Source: Circinella minor
Taxonomy: Eukaryota; Mucoromycota; Mucoromycetes; Mucorales; Lichtheimiaceae
Direction of reading: 5' to 3'
DNA: 64,000 nucleotides
Assembly: GCA_016758965.1 (NCBI GenBank)
Contig: JAEPRB010000128.1
Coordinates: 1-64,000 of the forward strand
Below, piece by piece: positions 48,682 to 59,856 of this stretch. The notes below the pieces were generated by a model, which had not been told where the DNA came from, did no database searches, and saw only the letters and a program-made list of their open reading frames with translations. Positions within the stretch are counted from its first letter, which is position 1. Every line of letters begins with the position of its first letter. The position numbers and the translations under genes were made by a program.

Positions 48682-49131
48682 TATTCACAAGTTCCAATCA
48701 AAAAGGTAACAATATATATAAGAAGCACACTTTATATAAATGTACCCGTTTCTCTTAAATGGGGTCTGCAGGACGGGTTTGTGTGTGTGAAAAAAAGCGC
48801 GTATGAAAAGAAAGGGAAGAAACAACCTGCAAGCCAAAAGCAGCTGGGCAACAAAAGCAAAAATCAAAACAGCGAACTCAGCTTCGCTTTCATTGGACGA
48901 ATCGGTAAAGTATATTTGCCTTTTTGTAAATCTTTTGTATGTAAAGAAATGATATATTTTATTTATTTAATGAAGAAAAAATTCGAGGTAATCATATAAT
49001 GAATGACTTTTGATTGTTTTTGTTTTGTTAATGATTTATATGTATAAATATAGAAATATTTTTATATGAAATAAAAGACAAAGAGAGAGAGAGGGAAATA
49101 GAAAAAAATAAATATTGATTTTTCTTTTTAC
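48682..49131. other. Intergenic sequence between SIN3 and GMD
   Basis: Holds the SIN3 promoter (right of 48,681) and the GMD 3' end. A GA-rich microsatellite (49,080-49,095) is present. A plus-strand open frame at 48,781 is Lys-rich and not supported as a gene. Confidence 0.4.
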
Positions 49132-50678
49132 TTAGTTGTATGTGTCATTCTTCAATGATCTAAAAGAAAATCATTAAAATAAATAAAAAGAAATATTAGT
49201 AAATATTTATATAAATATATAATTGTATAACAGAACCACTTACCCTTCAATATCAGCAACAACCATTTCAGTTACAAGTTCATCATAAGAGACCTTACGC
49301 TTCCAACCAAGCTTTTCATTGGCCTTGGCAGGATCACCCAACAAAAGTTCGACTTCAGCAGGACGGAAATACTTGGGATCGATACGTACACGTACCTTAC
49401 CAGTCTCTGAATCCTTACCAATTTCATTGACACCTTCACCTTCCCAAACAATCTTGCGACCAGTAACAGCAAAGGCCTTTTCAACATAACTACGGACAGT
49501 GTGGGTCTCACCAGTAGCCAAGACGAAATCTTCAGGAGTGTCTTGTTGCAACATCAACCACATACCTTCAACATAATCACGGGCATGACCCCAATCACGC
49601 TTGGCATCAATATTACCAAGGTACAAGCAATCTTGACGACCCAAATGGATATCTGCAACAGCACGGGAAATCTTACGAGTAACAAAAGTACGACCACGTC
49701 TTGGGGATTCGTGGTTGAACAAGATACCATTACAGGCATACATGTTATAAGATTCACGGTAGTTGACGACGATCCAGTAACCGTACAATTTGGCAACACC
49801 ATAAGGCGAACGAGGATAGAAGGGAGTGGTTTCCTTTTGTGGGGTTTCAACAACCTTACCGTACAATTCAGAGGTAGAGGCTTGGTAGAAGCGAACACGA
49901 TCGGTCAAGCCGCAGGTACGGATAGCATCCAAAAGACGTAAAGTACCTAAAGCATCAACATCACCAGTATACTCAGACATGTCGAAAGAAACCTTGACGT
50001 GTGATTGGGCAGCCAAGTTATACACTTCGGTGGGTTGGATTTGTGCAATAATGTGTACTAAACATGTGGAATCAGTCAAATCACCATAATGAAGGAAGAA
50101 CTTGACATCTATGAATTTATATATACATAAAAAAACCAGTTAGTCTTCTCATACGTTCTTCCTTTTTCATAACATCCACATAGCTTTCATTTTTTTCTTG
50201 ATTTCCCCTCCAACACCTTTCTTTTTTTGCTCCTTTCTCTTCCTGTCTATTCAATATTCTTCTTACCTTGATCGTGTCGATCTTTGTAAATATGTTCAAT
50301 ACGACCAGTGTTGAAAGAAGAAGAACGACGAATGATACCATGAACTTCGTAACCCTTGTCAAGCAAAAATTCGGTCAAGTAGGAACCGTCTTGACCAGTA
50401 ACACCTAATATGATTATTGTTATTTAATTATCTTATCCATTACTATGGCAACGATCAAAAAAATGAGATGATCCTTTCTTTTTTTACTGTCATCCGAAAA
50501 GAATGACAGTTCAAAAAAAGAAGTATTATAGATGCACTTTCCATCCCGAAAATTATGAAAACGCGTTCTCCTTTTGTAACCTACCAGTAATAAGAGCAAC
50601 CTTACGGTTACGATATTCTTCCAAGGACATAGATGTGCTTCGGGCAATTTGAACGGAGGCAAAGACACTTTCGGACAT
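49132..50678 (-). CDS. gmd: GDP-mannose 4,6-dehydratase
   Basis: Four exons (50678-50585, 50404-50267, 50108-49244, 49159-49132) give 374 aa, the normal size. The enzyme converts GDP-mannose to GDP-4-keto-6-deoxymannose with bound NADP, the first step to GDP-fucose, in the cytosol. It is an extended short-chain dehydrogenase. The glycine-rich [11 protein letters not shown] (31-41) binds the cofactor, [11 protein letters not shown] follows, then NLAAQSHV, the catalytic STSELYGKV and [12 protein letters not shown] (Tyr-x3-Lys), [16 protein letters not shown] and [15 protein letters not shown]. The last exon supplies only nine residues (SLKNDTYN end) and is easily missed because the reading otherwise stops at TAA 49242-49240. 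A partner GDP-fucose synthase is not in the window. Confidence 0.96.
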
Positions 50679-51818
50679 GATGTTAAGCGGGATGAAAAAA
50701 GAATGAATGAAAAGAAAAATAGAAAAAGAGAGAAACTAAAGTTATAGATTGCTCTGGCAGCTTAAGTCCTAAAATTTATTTTCTAGGCTGCACTACTGCT
50801 TTTCTGTAAATGGATCCCCGCCACTCTAAATTGGATGGATACAATCAAAAACGTGGTCGTAATTGGACTCGTTGCCGCTATAGACCTTCTCCCCCAAAAA
50901 AACATCCACCCCTTCTCACCAAATTAATAAAATTACATCGATATCCTTTTACTCTTCAATTTTTTTTTTCATTTATTTACTATTGGGTACAATAATTATA
51001 TATTTCATATTATTAAAAAATAGTCAGAAAGATATAAAAAAAAAGGAAAATCTTTCTATTTAATTTGCTTTAAAAGCATCACTTTTATATCGATCTTGCT
51101 GACTTTTTGTTTTGTATAACATATAAAAGAAAGACATTTCTCACTACTTTCTTACCTTCTTTCCATTGTTAACACTCGTTTGATTTGCTCGTATATTGTA
51201 AATATATCATTGTATTACCAAATTGAAAAGTAATTCTGAGTTATATACATTCGAGTATGGTTTCCCCCCCCCCTTCTCCTGCAGCAGCATTGCCAACCAG
51301 GATCCCGCTGCAGTTTATTATTGACCTGGAAGTTACTTAATTATGCAGAGCTAAAGACTGATCTAATTAACTCTTGGTCTAAAATTTAAGCAGTGAATTA
51401 TAGAAGCAACGAAGCCTTTCACTATAAAATATTGTCTTCTATGACTATTTTATCGATTGGGAAGGATGACATATATGGCATACATAAGAATAAAAAAATT
51501 GTTATTTCAGATGAGCTATTCAATACAAACATTTTCATCGATGTATAATTTTTGTTCGGGATAATTTATTATTAATATGCTCTTCGATATCAAAAGTTAT
51601 TTTATATGTTTTGCAATTAGATGACAGCCATTATTATTTGTAAAGCTATTATTAGAACAAATTAAAAAAAAAGTTTATTTTTTCATATCCTCCCTATAAC
51701 CCCTGTATAACACTATATATTAAATATAAAAAGAGAGTATCAGTTACTACTACTAATAATAGTAAAAGCTTCATTGGCACAAAAAATTATATGCCAGACA
51801 TATGTTTACTAATCAGCA
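50679..51818. other. Intergenic sequence between GMD and DBR1
   Basis: Contains the GMD promoter. A 61-codon plus-strand frame at 50,810 (MDPRHSKLDGYNQKRG..) starts 131 bp from the GMD start; it is basic and Pro-rich and could be a tiny gene, but support is weak. The rest is AT-rich. Confidence 0.35.
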
Positions 51819-54046
51819 CTATGGAGATTCCTCAAGCTTTTGTTTTTTTGGCGAATGACCTTCTTCTCCTTCTTCTTCTGCTACTGTGTCAGGCTTTGTC
51901 ACTTTCACAGCTTCTTGGTTTTTTTCTTGCTGCTGATGCTGTCGTTGCTCCTCTGGTGTAGGCACTGCTTCATGATCCTCATTTTCATCATCACTGGATA
52001 AATCATCCAATAGTATTTCGTCAGGATTACTCTGAGCTATTGGTGGTGATTCCATTGATGCAGATCCTGGTGCTACAACAACGGGTTTTGAAATATTTGC
52101 ATTGATTTTATTTTCAATGCCTAATAATTGACAAAATGCAATAGTTTGTGGGTTTGCAGCTGGTTGATCTATACAATGATGATAATATCAATGTTTAAAA
52201 AAATTAAAACTCAATTCCTTTTTACATGAAATAGAGATCAAATGAGAACTTACAAGTTTTGCTTAGTACATCACATGTTGCTTCAAAGTTATTTGGGATT
52301 TTTAAATCCAATTCGTCCATATCAATTTGCATACTTAAGAACATCAATTCTTGTTCAATCATGCTAAATCAATTTATCATTCATGTTACTGAATTATATA
52401 ATCATTTATAAGACGCAAAAACTTCGATTGGGAAGAAAAATTACCTCTGTAATTCCTCATTAGTCGGCAAAGGCGTTGCATCTCTCTTAAGGCTAAGATA
52501 TGGGTGAAGTACTTTTGTAATCGCCAACCATTCAAGATCATATGAAAGTCCTTCATTATCATTTGATTCTGGCGTAGGTATATCAACAACCTTTAAATTG
52601 TAGCAATAATTAGTTCTATGACATTAATAACAGAACAAAAGCTTTGTTCCTCTCTCACTCTTTAAATGTATATGGCACACAAACCTGCAAAAATTGTCTG
52701 CGTGGCAAACATTTGTCCAAACTCAGGAACTTTGTAACATTTGTAGTTGCATTTCCATTTCCTGATTCCAGTATATTTTTTTCCGTGGACTTTTCATGAT
52801 CAACCACAGCAGGATAACGTACATGTAAATGTGCAGAAAACCAATAATTTGGTTTTAACTTGATTAACAAGTCTTTATTTGGAGGACTGCCCAAAGATTT
52901 GGTGCGAATCTAAGATGTGATACCAGGATAAAAATTAGTTCATTTTACAATATATGTTATCGTTCCTCATATCCCTCCTTTTTTGCGTTCTTTACATCAT
53001 CGCGCAAAAATGATTTTGCGTTTAATAACTGATCCAAAGCACCACAATGTTCGATTCCCTGTGGCCAATCATGGGATAAGAATACATCTATTGGCTTTTG
53101 GATCTTTAAGCAAAAAAAAAAAATTACAAATCAACATATGTTAATACTTTCTTTTTGTCCATCATGGATGCATATAATTCAAATGTGTAAAATATGTAAA
53201 ATGACCCTTTATATGTACCTGTAAAAGTTTGCGAATATCATATTCTCGAACATGATATGCCGACCGTAATTCTGACGGACTATATGGAATTGTTTCATAA
53301 TGACCTAAATATTATACTTTTATCAGAGATATTTTATAGAATGGGGTGTATATTTTGTATGCAGTGTTCAATAATAATAAGTAGTATAAAAGTCAAACAA
53401 ACCTCTTGAATAATCTCCATGTTTGAAAATGCCAGATACGCCACCAATACGGAGACCTTTATAATTAATTACACCGGCATGACCGAGATAATAAATGTTT
53501 TCACATACCCATCCACCATGATATCTAAAAAAAGGATATATGAAAAATTGCGTAAATAACATTATTATTACCCAAATTCAACAAATAAATCAATCCGAAA
53601 TATATATATATTTACAATTCCCATAAATGATTACTTGCTTCATGATTTCCTCCAATAAAGATGGTTAAATAAGGTGCTTTAGCTTTACCAGAATAATATT
53701 TCCAAAACGATCCCAGTTTTTGATATTTTAAAGGTACAGCCATAGATTGCATATCTGCTTGGTTTCGTACTGCCTGTTTTAGTATATATTAATATAAAGA
53801 AGGTAATTTGATGAGAAAAAGAGATCATTAGAGAGGAATAAACATTTTCTTACCTGAAAATCACCACAGATCAAGAGCAGATCTATTTTACAATTCTCGC
53901 GTTGTTCTAATAGTTTAAGACTACCATAAATTTCGTCCAAATGACCATGACAACAACCTTCAACAGCGATCTACATATTAATTCATTTTTCTTGCACGAT
54001 TAAAGTCATGACCAATAAATTATATAGCTCTTTTCTTTACCTTCAT
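51819..54046 (-). CDS. DBR1: DBR1, RNA lariat debranching enzyme
   Basis: Ten exons (54046-54041, 53970-53854, 53773-53616, 53524-53403, 53304-53219, 53103-52996, 52909-52685, 52590-52445, 52363-52254, 52168-51819), 475 aa. DBR1 cuts the 2',5' bond of intron lariats in the nucleus. The metallophosphoesterase residues are all visible: EGCCHGHLD (H10), ICGDFQ (D39), GGNHE (N84-H85), SHDWP and HLHVRYPA. The typical [15 protein letters not shown] and [11 protein letters not shown] segments are present, and a DBR1-type C-terminal domain follows ([16 protein letters not shown]). The last ~80 residues are acidic and Gln-rich and end in a Lys-rich, NLS-like patch (SPKKQKLEE). The first coding exon is only six nucleotides (Met-Lys), an unusually small start exon. 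It is divergent from the coiled-coil gene. Confidence 0.95.
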
Positions 54047-54373
54047 TTTGTGTTATATTATCAAAAAAAAAAATAGTTAATAAAAAAAGTTCAATAAATT
54101 TTATCTTTACGGTGTAGAAAAAAATTAAGGAACTCCTCTTTTTTTATGCAACCATCTTGACTACAACTTCTAAAAAAGCTTTTCCATGGTAACTATTCTA
54201 TTAATACACAAGACAACTGAATTAACGTTACAACAATACTAATTTGCATTGTTTTTGTAAAAGGGACAAGTTCAAACAACCGAGAAATTTAACAATGGTA
54301 AATCACTCGTAATGCCCAAAATAAATACACATGTTTTTATTATTGATAACGATATATACAAACAGATGACTCG
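54047..54373. promoter_or_regulatory. Bidirectional promoter region between DBR1 and the coiled-coil gene
   Basis: 327 bp between two divergent start codons. AT-rich with no shared repeat. Core elements were not assigned. Confidence 0.45.
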
Positions 54374-55686
54374 ATGACAACACAATCAATACAAAATAAT
54401 TCAAATACTCTTGACAATGGTAATTAAATTTATCAAAAAGAAAAAAATATATATATAAGGTGATTCTTCACCTATTCAAACTGCTGTTAGCCGCTTGAAC
54501 GTTTAAAAGTTTACTTCGCAAAAATATGTATAACTATAGACACATATAAAAACTTGATACTGACCATGATAATAATGAACTTTTATTTTTAGACAACAAT
54601 AACAAATTTGATAATAATTTATCTCAAGAGCATCTTAACGAACAAGGACAAGAGGTATACATTTAACTGCTCAGGTATACAGAAAGAAAATTAAATTAAT
54701 AATTAGACTGTACACATATATAGGGTATAATTCAAGTGACTTGTGTGGATCAAATTAATGATGAACCCGAATTACAGCGATTAAGGCGCATTAAGCAGGT
54801 ACTTGATGAAAAGAAGGGGAGCTATTATACGTGATCTTGGAACTCATTATCAATTCGTATATTCAGTTTCAGCCGCTTATCAAAGAGTCAGAACGTACTT
54901 TTGGATTGGAAAATTTACTTGGTATAACAATAGGGCTAAAGAGTTTATCAAATACTAGTCATAGCAAAGAGGATAATGGTTTTGAAGGTATACAACAAAT
55001 TACATTTTAGTCATAATATAAGGCTTTCTATTAACCATAATCTCTTATATACACATTTATAGTCGATCATACGAACTTAGCAGAGATTTTGTTGGGTTTA
55101 CAGAAACATACAGAAGATTATAAGCGAAAAATTTATCAGGATCAGGTAGATAATTTTTTTTTACCTTTATAAACTACCCGTTTCCTGTCTTTAAAAAAAG
55201 TAAAACAGCTAATGACAATAAATATCGAATAAGAAATTATTATTACAACGATCAAAACACGTAGAAGGGCTCAGTATGCAAGCGGCCCAATCTTTGGTAT
55301 CTGGACTTAATCAAGCACGACACGCTTCAGAAAAACTAGGAGAGGCAAAGAAAATCAAGACGTATGCACAACAAGTACAAAAACAAACTGCAGATATTTT
55401 CAATCGTCTCTCTATGTTGGACGGGTATTTGGAACCAGAGGATCGGATAGGTCAGGAATCATTTGCAGCACGATGGCCTGATTTAGATAAGTTTTACCGG
55501 AAAGCAATGAATGAGCAACAACACCGTCCACCATTAGATATCATGAAAATGCCTTTACGAACATCCGCCGATCCATCTTTAGCAACTGTTACTAAAGTTG
55601 TCGCCAAGGGGACGTCTTCAATTCATGACGATATCAGTATCAATAGTAGTAGTCATAGCAGTAGTCATCATCACGACTATTTATAA
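54374..55686 (+). CDS. Coiled-coil protein of 279 aa, family not recognised
   Basis: Six exons (54374-54419, 54593-54654, 54724-54798, 54867-54987, 55063-55145, 55234-55686) sum to 840 nt in one frame. The N-terminus is Asn/Gln-rich. From ~70 on it is a predicted helical protein with heptad-like stretches: PLIKESERTFGLENLLGI, NLAEILLGLQKHTEDYKRKI, LLLQRSKHVEGLSMQAAQSL and RHASEKLGEAKKIKTYAQQV. It then has FNRLSMLDGYLEPEDRIG and ends in a Ser/His-rich tail. The overall plan is that of a small subunit of a coiled-coil complex (BLOC- or kinetochore-like are possibilities), but no family signature is clear. The second donor (GTATAC) and the third donor (GTACTT) are non-consensus, so exon 3 is the weakest part. 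Confidence 0.65.
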
Positions 55687-55820
55687 TGTTAATAATTTTA
55701 CCATCAATAACAATAATAACATCACACTTGATTTCATTGAGCGGTGTTACAGATTGATCGAAATTTTTTGTTTACTTATTTTGGGTATCTCCTTTTATTG
55801 CATTACTAAATTTTATTCTT

Positions 55821-56597
55821 ATGAAAGGCGCGGAGGAAGTGGATTTCAATCCATTTGATGATTTTTCAAGCGATGAAGAATCCATAATTAATGAACGACG
55901 AGTACGAATGCAATCCGCTGCCAAATCTAAACTCACTCAACTATCTGACAGTCCACTGGAACGCACATTGCAAGAAAACCGACTTGTCTTTAATAGTCGA
56001 CGTCTTGATTCTTTCCAAACACCACAAAAAATCCAACACTTGTTTTCTTTTGAAGAATGTAGTAACATTCTTAAGCAATGCAGTGAATTAAACAGTGGAT
56101 GGACAACAGCACGTCATTCGGCTTTTCCAACAACCGATATTCCTATTCGAAAAGATAATAACAATAACCTTGGATATTTGATTGATTGGTTATATGAACG
56201 ATTATTCCCACAAATGTCAAGTTATTACGGTTTTCACTATACACGACGAGATTTGGATTTCCGCGACGTATTTATTGTTAAATATGCTGCAGATGCACAA
56301 CGTGGGCTCAAGTTACATACAGATGGGTGTTTAATGTCATTTAATTTGCTGATCAGTCATCAAGATGATTTCCAAGGTGGTGGGACATACTTTGAATCAA
56401 TCGACAATGATGTCCAGCTCAACCAAGGGGATTGCGTTTTTCATGATGCACGTATTATGCATCGTGGTATTGATATCACTCAAGGAGAACGTTATATTTT
56501 AGTGGGATTTGTGGACACGATAGACACTGTCATTAAAGACAAAAGAGCTGCTGAGCTTACTGGGAAAAAGACGAATTTAAGAATCAACAATTCATAG
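55821..56597 (+). CDS. 2-oxoglutarate/Fe(II)-dependent oxygenase (prolyl-hydroxylase-like fold)
   Basis: Single exon, 258 aa. The iron triad is complete: H166-x-D168 in LKLHTDGCLMSFN and H214 in DARIMHRGIDI, with the 2-oxoglutarate-binding R224 in GERYILVGF ten residues later. A preceding YAADAQRGL and the middle FQGGGTYFES.....LNQGDCVFHD are typical of P4H/PKHD-type double-stranded beta-helix oxygenases. The first ~60 residues are acidic and disordered (FNPFDDFSSDEES). No signal peptide, so it is probably cytosolic or nuclear. The substrate is unknown; protein hydroxylation is the commonest role in this group. It follows the coiled-coil gene by 134 bp and converges with the PAP-like gene. 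Confidence 0.85.
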   Translation: MKGAEEVDFNPFDDFSSDEESIINERRVRMQSAAKSKLTQLSDSPLERTLQENRLVFNSRRLDSFQTPQKIQHLFSFEECSNILKQCSELNSGWTTARHSAFPTTDIPIRKDNNNNLGYLIDWLYERLFPQMSSYYGFHYTRRDLDFRDVFIVKYAADAQRGLKLHTDGCLMSFNLLISHQDDFQGGGTYFESIDNDVQLNQGDCVFHDARIMHRGIDITQGERYILVGFVDTIDTVIKDKRAAELTGKKTNLRINNS

Positions 56598-56803
56598 ATA
56601 CACTTTTTTATATTTTTATCATTATTATTTCATTACTATTTATTATGAATTAGCTACCAATAACCTAAGGTCGCTCCTGTTGTTATTATTATTATAAAAT
56701 GTATATAGATAAATAGATAATAGATGTGTTATTACTAATGTTTCCGCTAATAACTTTAAAAGTATTTACCCACATATGATTGTACATAATAAAATAAAAA
56801 ATA

Positions 56804-59013
56804 TTACCTTTTTGAAGATGAAATTTTAAATGTAACATCTACATCTCTTTCATTTCTTTTAGCTTCAAGTTCTTCGATGAATTCATGAATTTCATTACTA
56901 ATATCGATTTCAGGTACTGGCGCTGTACGAATATATTATGAAGCATATTTAAATTTAAGAAAACAACTAAGGCAGAATTATATGTATTCTTTTTCATGTA
57001 AAGCTACTAACCTGATACTTCAAGACCGATTAGATGGTTTGTCATAAATAACTTTCCTGGTTGTAAAGGAGAAGAAAAATTTTCGACATAATCTGAATAA
57101 CCTTCTCGAATGGCAGCTTTACCTTGTAATGTGCTATAACTATAAGATTCTGTATACGATTTAGTGTATGGATGGATAAAGGTGATATCTGGATGCGCTT
57201 CAAGCAATTCAAGGAGTTTTGGTATTGCTGTGGCCATTTTCCGTTTCCTGGAAGTTACGTTAGTCATTTCGATAAAAAAAACTTATCTTTCATTTATAGC
57301 ACGAAAAAAATGTACTTTACCAAGTCTCATCGCTTTTGATTGTTTCTGAAGTAACCATGACTCGTAAAAAATGTTTATATCGACCAAAGAAGTTCAGCTC
57401 TTTAAATAATTTCATCAATAAACTATTGATGTCCGAAAAATAATCTGATTTCATAATGGTTTTGGCTGACAATGTACATGGTATTAGGTTATGCGTTTGT
57501 GTTTACATTTAATTTAATTTACTAAAAAAAAGAATAAACAAACAACCAAGGCAGTATATTTAAAACCAACAAATAAGAAATACCTCGTTTGAATTCTTGT
57601 GTAATGACGCGAAGGGTAGACGTAGTAGCAAATGGTGTCGAGCTACAAACAGGGTAACAAGGTGATACTATTGGCATAACAGACTTTTTGAAATCTTCCT
57701 AAATATCCATATGTTTTCAAGAAATCTTTGTCAAATTGTATTCTAACAATCTTTCCGTCCCATTCAACCAAGCAATTTATAGTGAATATAATGTCTTACA
57801 ATGTCTTCATAATTAACTGCTGTACCATGAAGGCCGGGTATATGTTCCGTCAATAAGACAGGCTGAGGCCAAGGCCAATTGGACCACATGTCAAAAAATT
57901 CTTGCAACAAACCAAAAACACTGATATGACCAGAATTAACAGACATATATGTTTTCAGCAACAAGAAAGTCCAAGTACTTCCATTTAAATAACCCATAGG
58001 TTTTCCGTATAGAAACCGTTGAGTAGCCCAATACTTTATACATTGAAGAGCACATCGAAATACAGGCATATGATCGGGTTCAATATGATCAAGAATGAAT
58101 TTCTGTGTTCGGGGTCCTAAAGAGAGAAATTTTTATATACACATGTGAGAACTGCGTTAAATTTAGACATCGAAAATAATATTCTTTTTTTCTTCTTTAT
58201 CTACCATCCATGCTTGCAAAACACTCTTTATCAAGACCTTCGAGATATCTATCATCAACAAGGTTAATATTTCTTGGTACGGTAGAAAGTTTCAAACTAA
58301 CAAATGATATATCCACCTAATTGTCATTATATAATATCAATGACTGTTAGCTCCTATAGTGATGAGAATGATGACGAAATAAAGATTAAACTTTTACCGG
58401 AATAGAATCAATGTTACATTTGATGATAGGGACAGCTGTCCGTTTGATCACCTAGTTTTGGATGAATCACATTTTATATGCATCAAATATATGTCTACTT
58501 TCTCGCCATTTTGCTCCGCTTTCAAAACCCTTTTTTTTCATCGTGAATGTTTGAAAAAGAAAAACTTACTTCAATATTTTCTGTAATTCGTCTTAATGCT
58601 CCTCGAAATGTTCTATAAAAATCACGCCGTTCCACGTCCCGTGTCCCTAATAATACAATATCTATATCTGCTCCTGCCAAATATCCTCCTAAGCCATATG
58701 AACCAAAAGGTTTTAGCTGACATTTGAAATCACCACGTGGGAATGTCTTACGTCTTGCTATTTCTTCTTCAAATTCAGGAACAAGTGCACATAACTTTTG
58801 CATCAATGCATTTCTAAATGTAACTCCACCACAACCGAAATATTATATATACCGTTAACTTACTGTATAATGTCGTTGTATATATTTGTATACGAGAATC
58901 TTGTTCAAGCGTGTTTACTTAAATTACCGTTTTTTAGTTTGAATATGGTCTTCAATAATTCCTGCCCGAGCAAGATATTGTTGAATAAGACCATTGTCGA
59001 TGTTCGAACGCAT
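56804..59013 (-). CDS. Poly(A) polymerase family protein (short, PAP-alpha-type)
   Basis: Nine exons (59013-58928, 58813-58570, 58451-58398, 58316-58205, 58116-57800, 57698-57584, 57465-57321, 57247-57012, 56922-56804) give 475 aa. The nucleotidyltransferase core has FGSYGLGGYLAGADIDIVLLG, with D78 and D80, and a third acid D130 in VDISF. The central domain reads FRCALQCIKYWATQRFLYGKPMGYLNG..WTFLLLK and WPWPQPVLL. The RNA-binding part contains MPIVSPCYPVCSSTP, STLRVITQEFKR and FFGRYKHFLRVMVTS. These segments and their order are those of canonical poly(A) polymerases, which add the 3' tail to mRNA in the nucleus. It is shorter than usual (about 560 or more aa), lacks the Ser/Thr-rich C-terminal tail, and its sequence is rather diverged. 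It may be a paralogue rather than the main enzyme. Confidence 0.85.
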
Positions 59014-59856
59014 GGGGGGAGTTTGACAAAGAAATAAAATAAAAAGAGTGGAGGGGGAGCAGGTCAATATAAACTATAATTATAAGATACGCCCGCGTTT
59101 TTCTGGTGGAGTACTAAAATTGATTACTTCACATTCCCACATACAATACTTCACCATGGGAATCATTAAGTTGACCTCGCTATGTTGATGGCCACTAACA
59201 TAAATCAAACTCTCTTTCTTTTATTCTTTCTCCCCATTCCCTTTCCCTTTCTCCCTACTTACAAAGATAGATTCATTTTATCTAATTGTTGTAGCTGGTT
59301 GACGAATGTGAGGAAGACAATCCGCGTTTTTTTTGTATACACAACTCAAGCACTAGGCACATTGGTATAAACGTTTAGAACATTCTCCAAGTCAGACGGT
59401 CTTATACTTCTATTTACAACTTGAAAGTGAAAACCAACATCACATCAATAATAATGATAAAACTATAACATTTTTTTTCCGTTGTTAGGTCAACTCATTC
59501 TTTAATGTATGGTGTATGATAAGGTTGCTCTTTATTATTCAATAATAACATGTAGCTTATAAACCACAAGTCCACACAAATACTCGGTCTATCTGGTTTT
59601 TTATTTCACTATTTCGTAATATACGAAATCGATAGGATATATTATTATTTATGATATACATATACCAATAAAACTTATGTTATAAATCTATTTATGCGTA
59701 TACACATATACATATATGAGCTGTAATTATACAATGTAAGAGACTAGAAATTAGATTATTATGCTACTTTAATGAAAAAAAATGAACTTAGTATATAAAT
59801 GTATGAAAGAACAAATGATAATGGGAATGATATTAATGATGCATGATGATTAAATT
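59014..59856. other. Intergenic sequence between PAP-like and MFS genes
   Basis: Holds the PAP-like promoter and the MFS 3' end. No further gene was seen; the open frame 59,182-59,370 is hydrophobic, low-complexity and unsupported. Confidence 0.4.

Noticed and set aside
49501..49941. 146-aa plus-strand frame
   Set aside because: It lies antisense within GMD exon 3 and has no independent support; codon bias of the opposite strand creates it.
50810..50995. 61-aa frame divergent from GMD
   Set aside because: Too short, without recognisable family or splice sites; noted only in the intergenic entry.
57596..57640. GACGCGAAGGGTAGACG resembling the inner TIR word of the 12.8-kb element
   Set aside because: The match is too short and lies in a PAP-like intron; likely chance.
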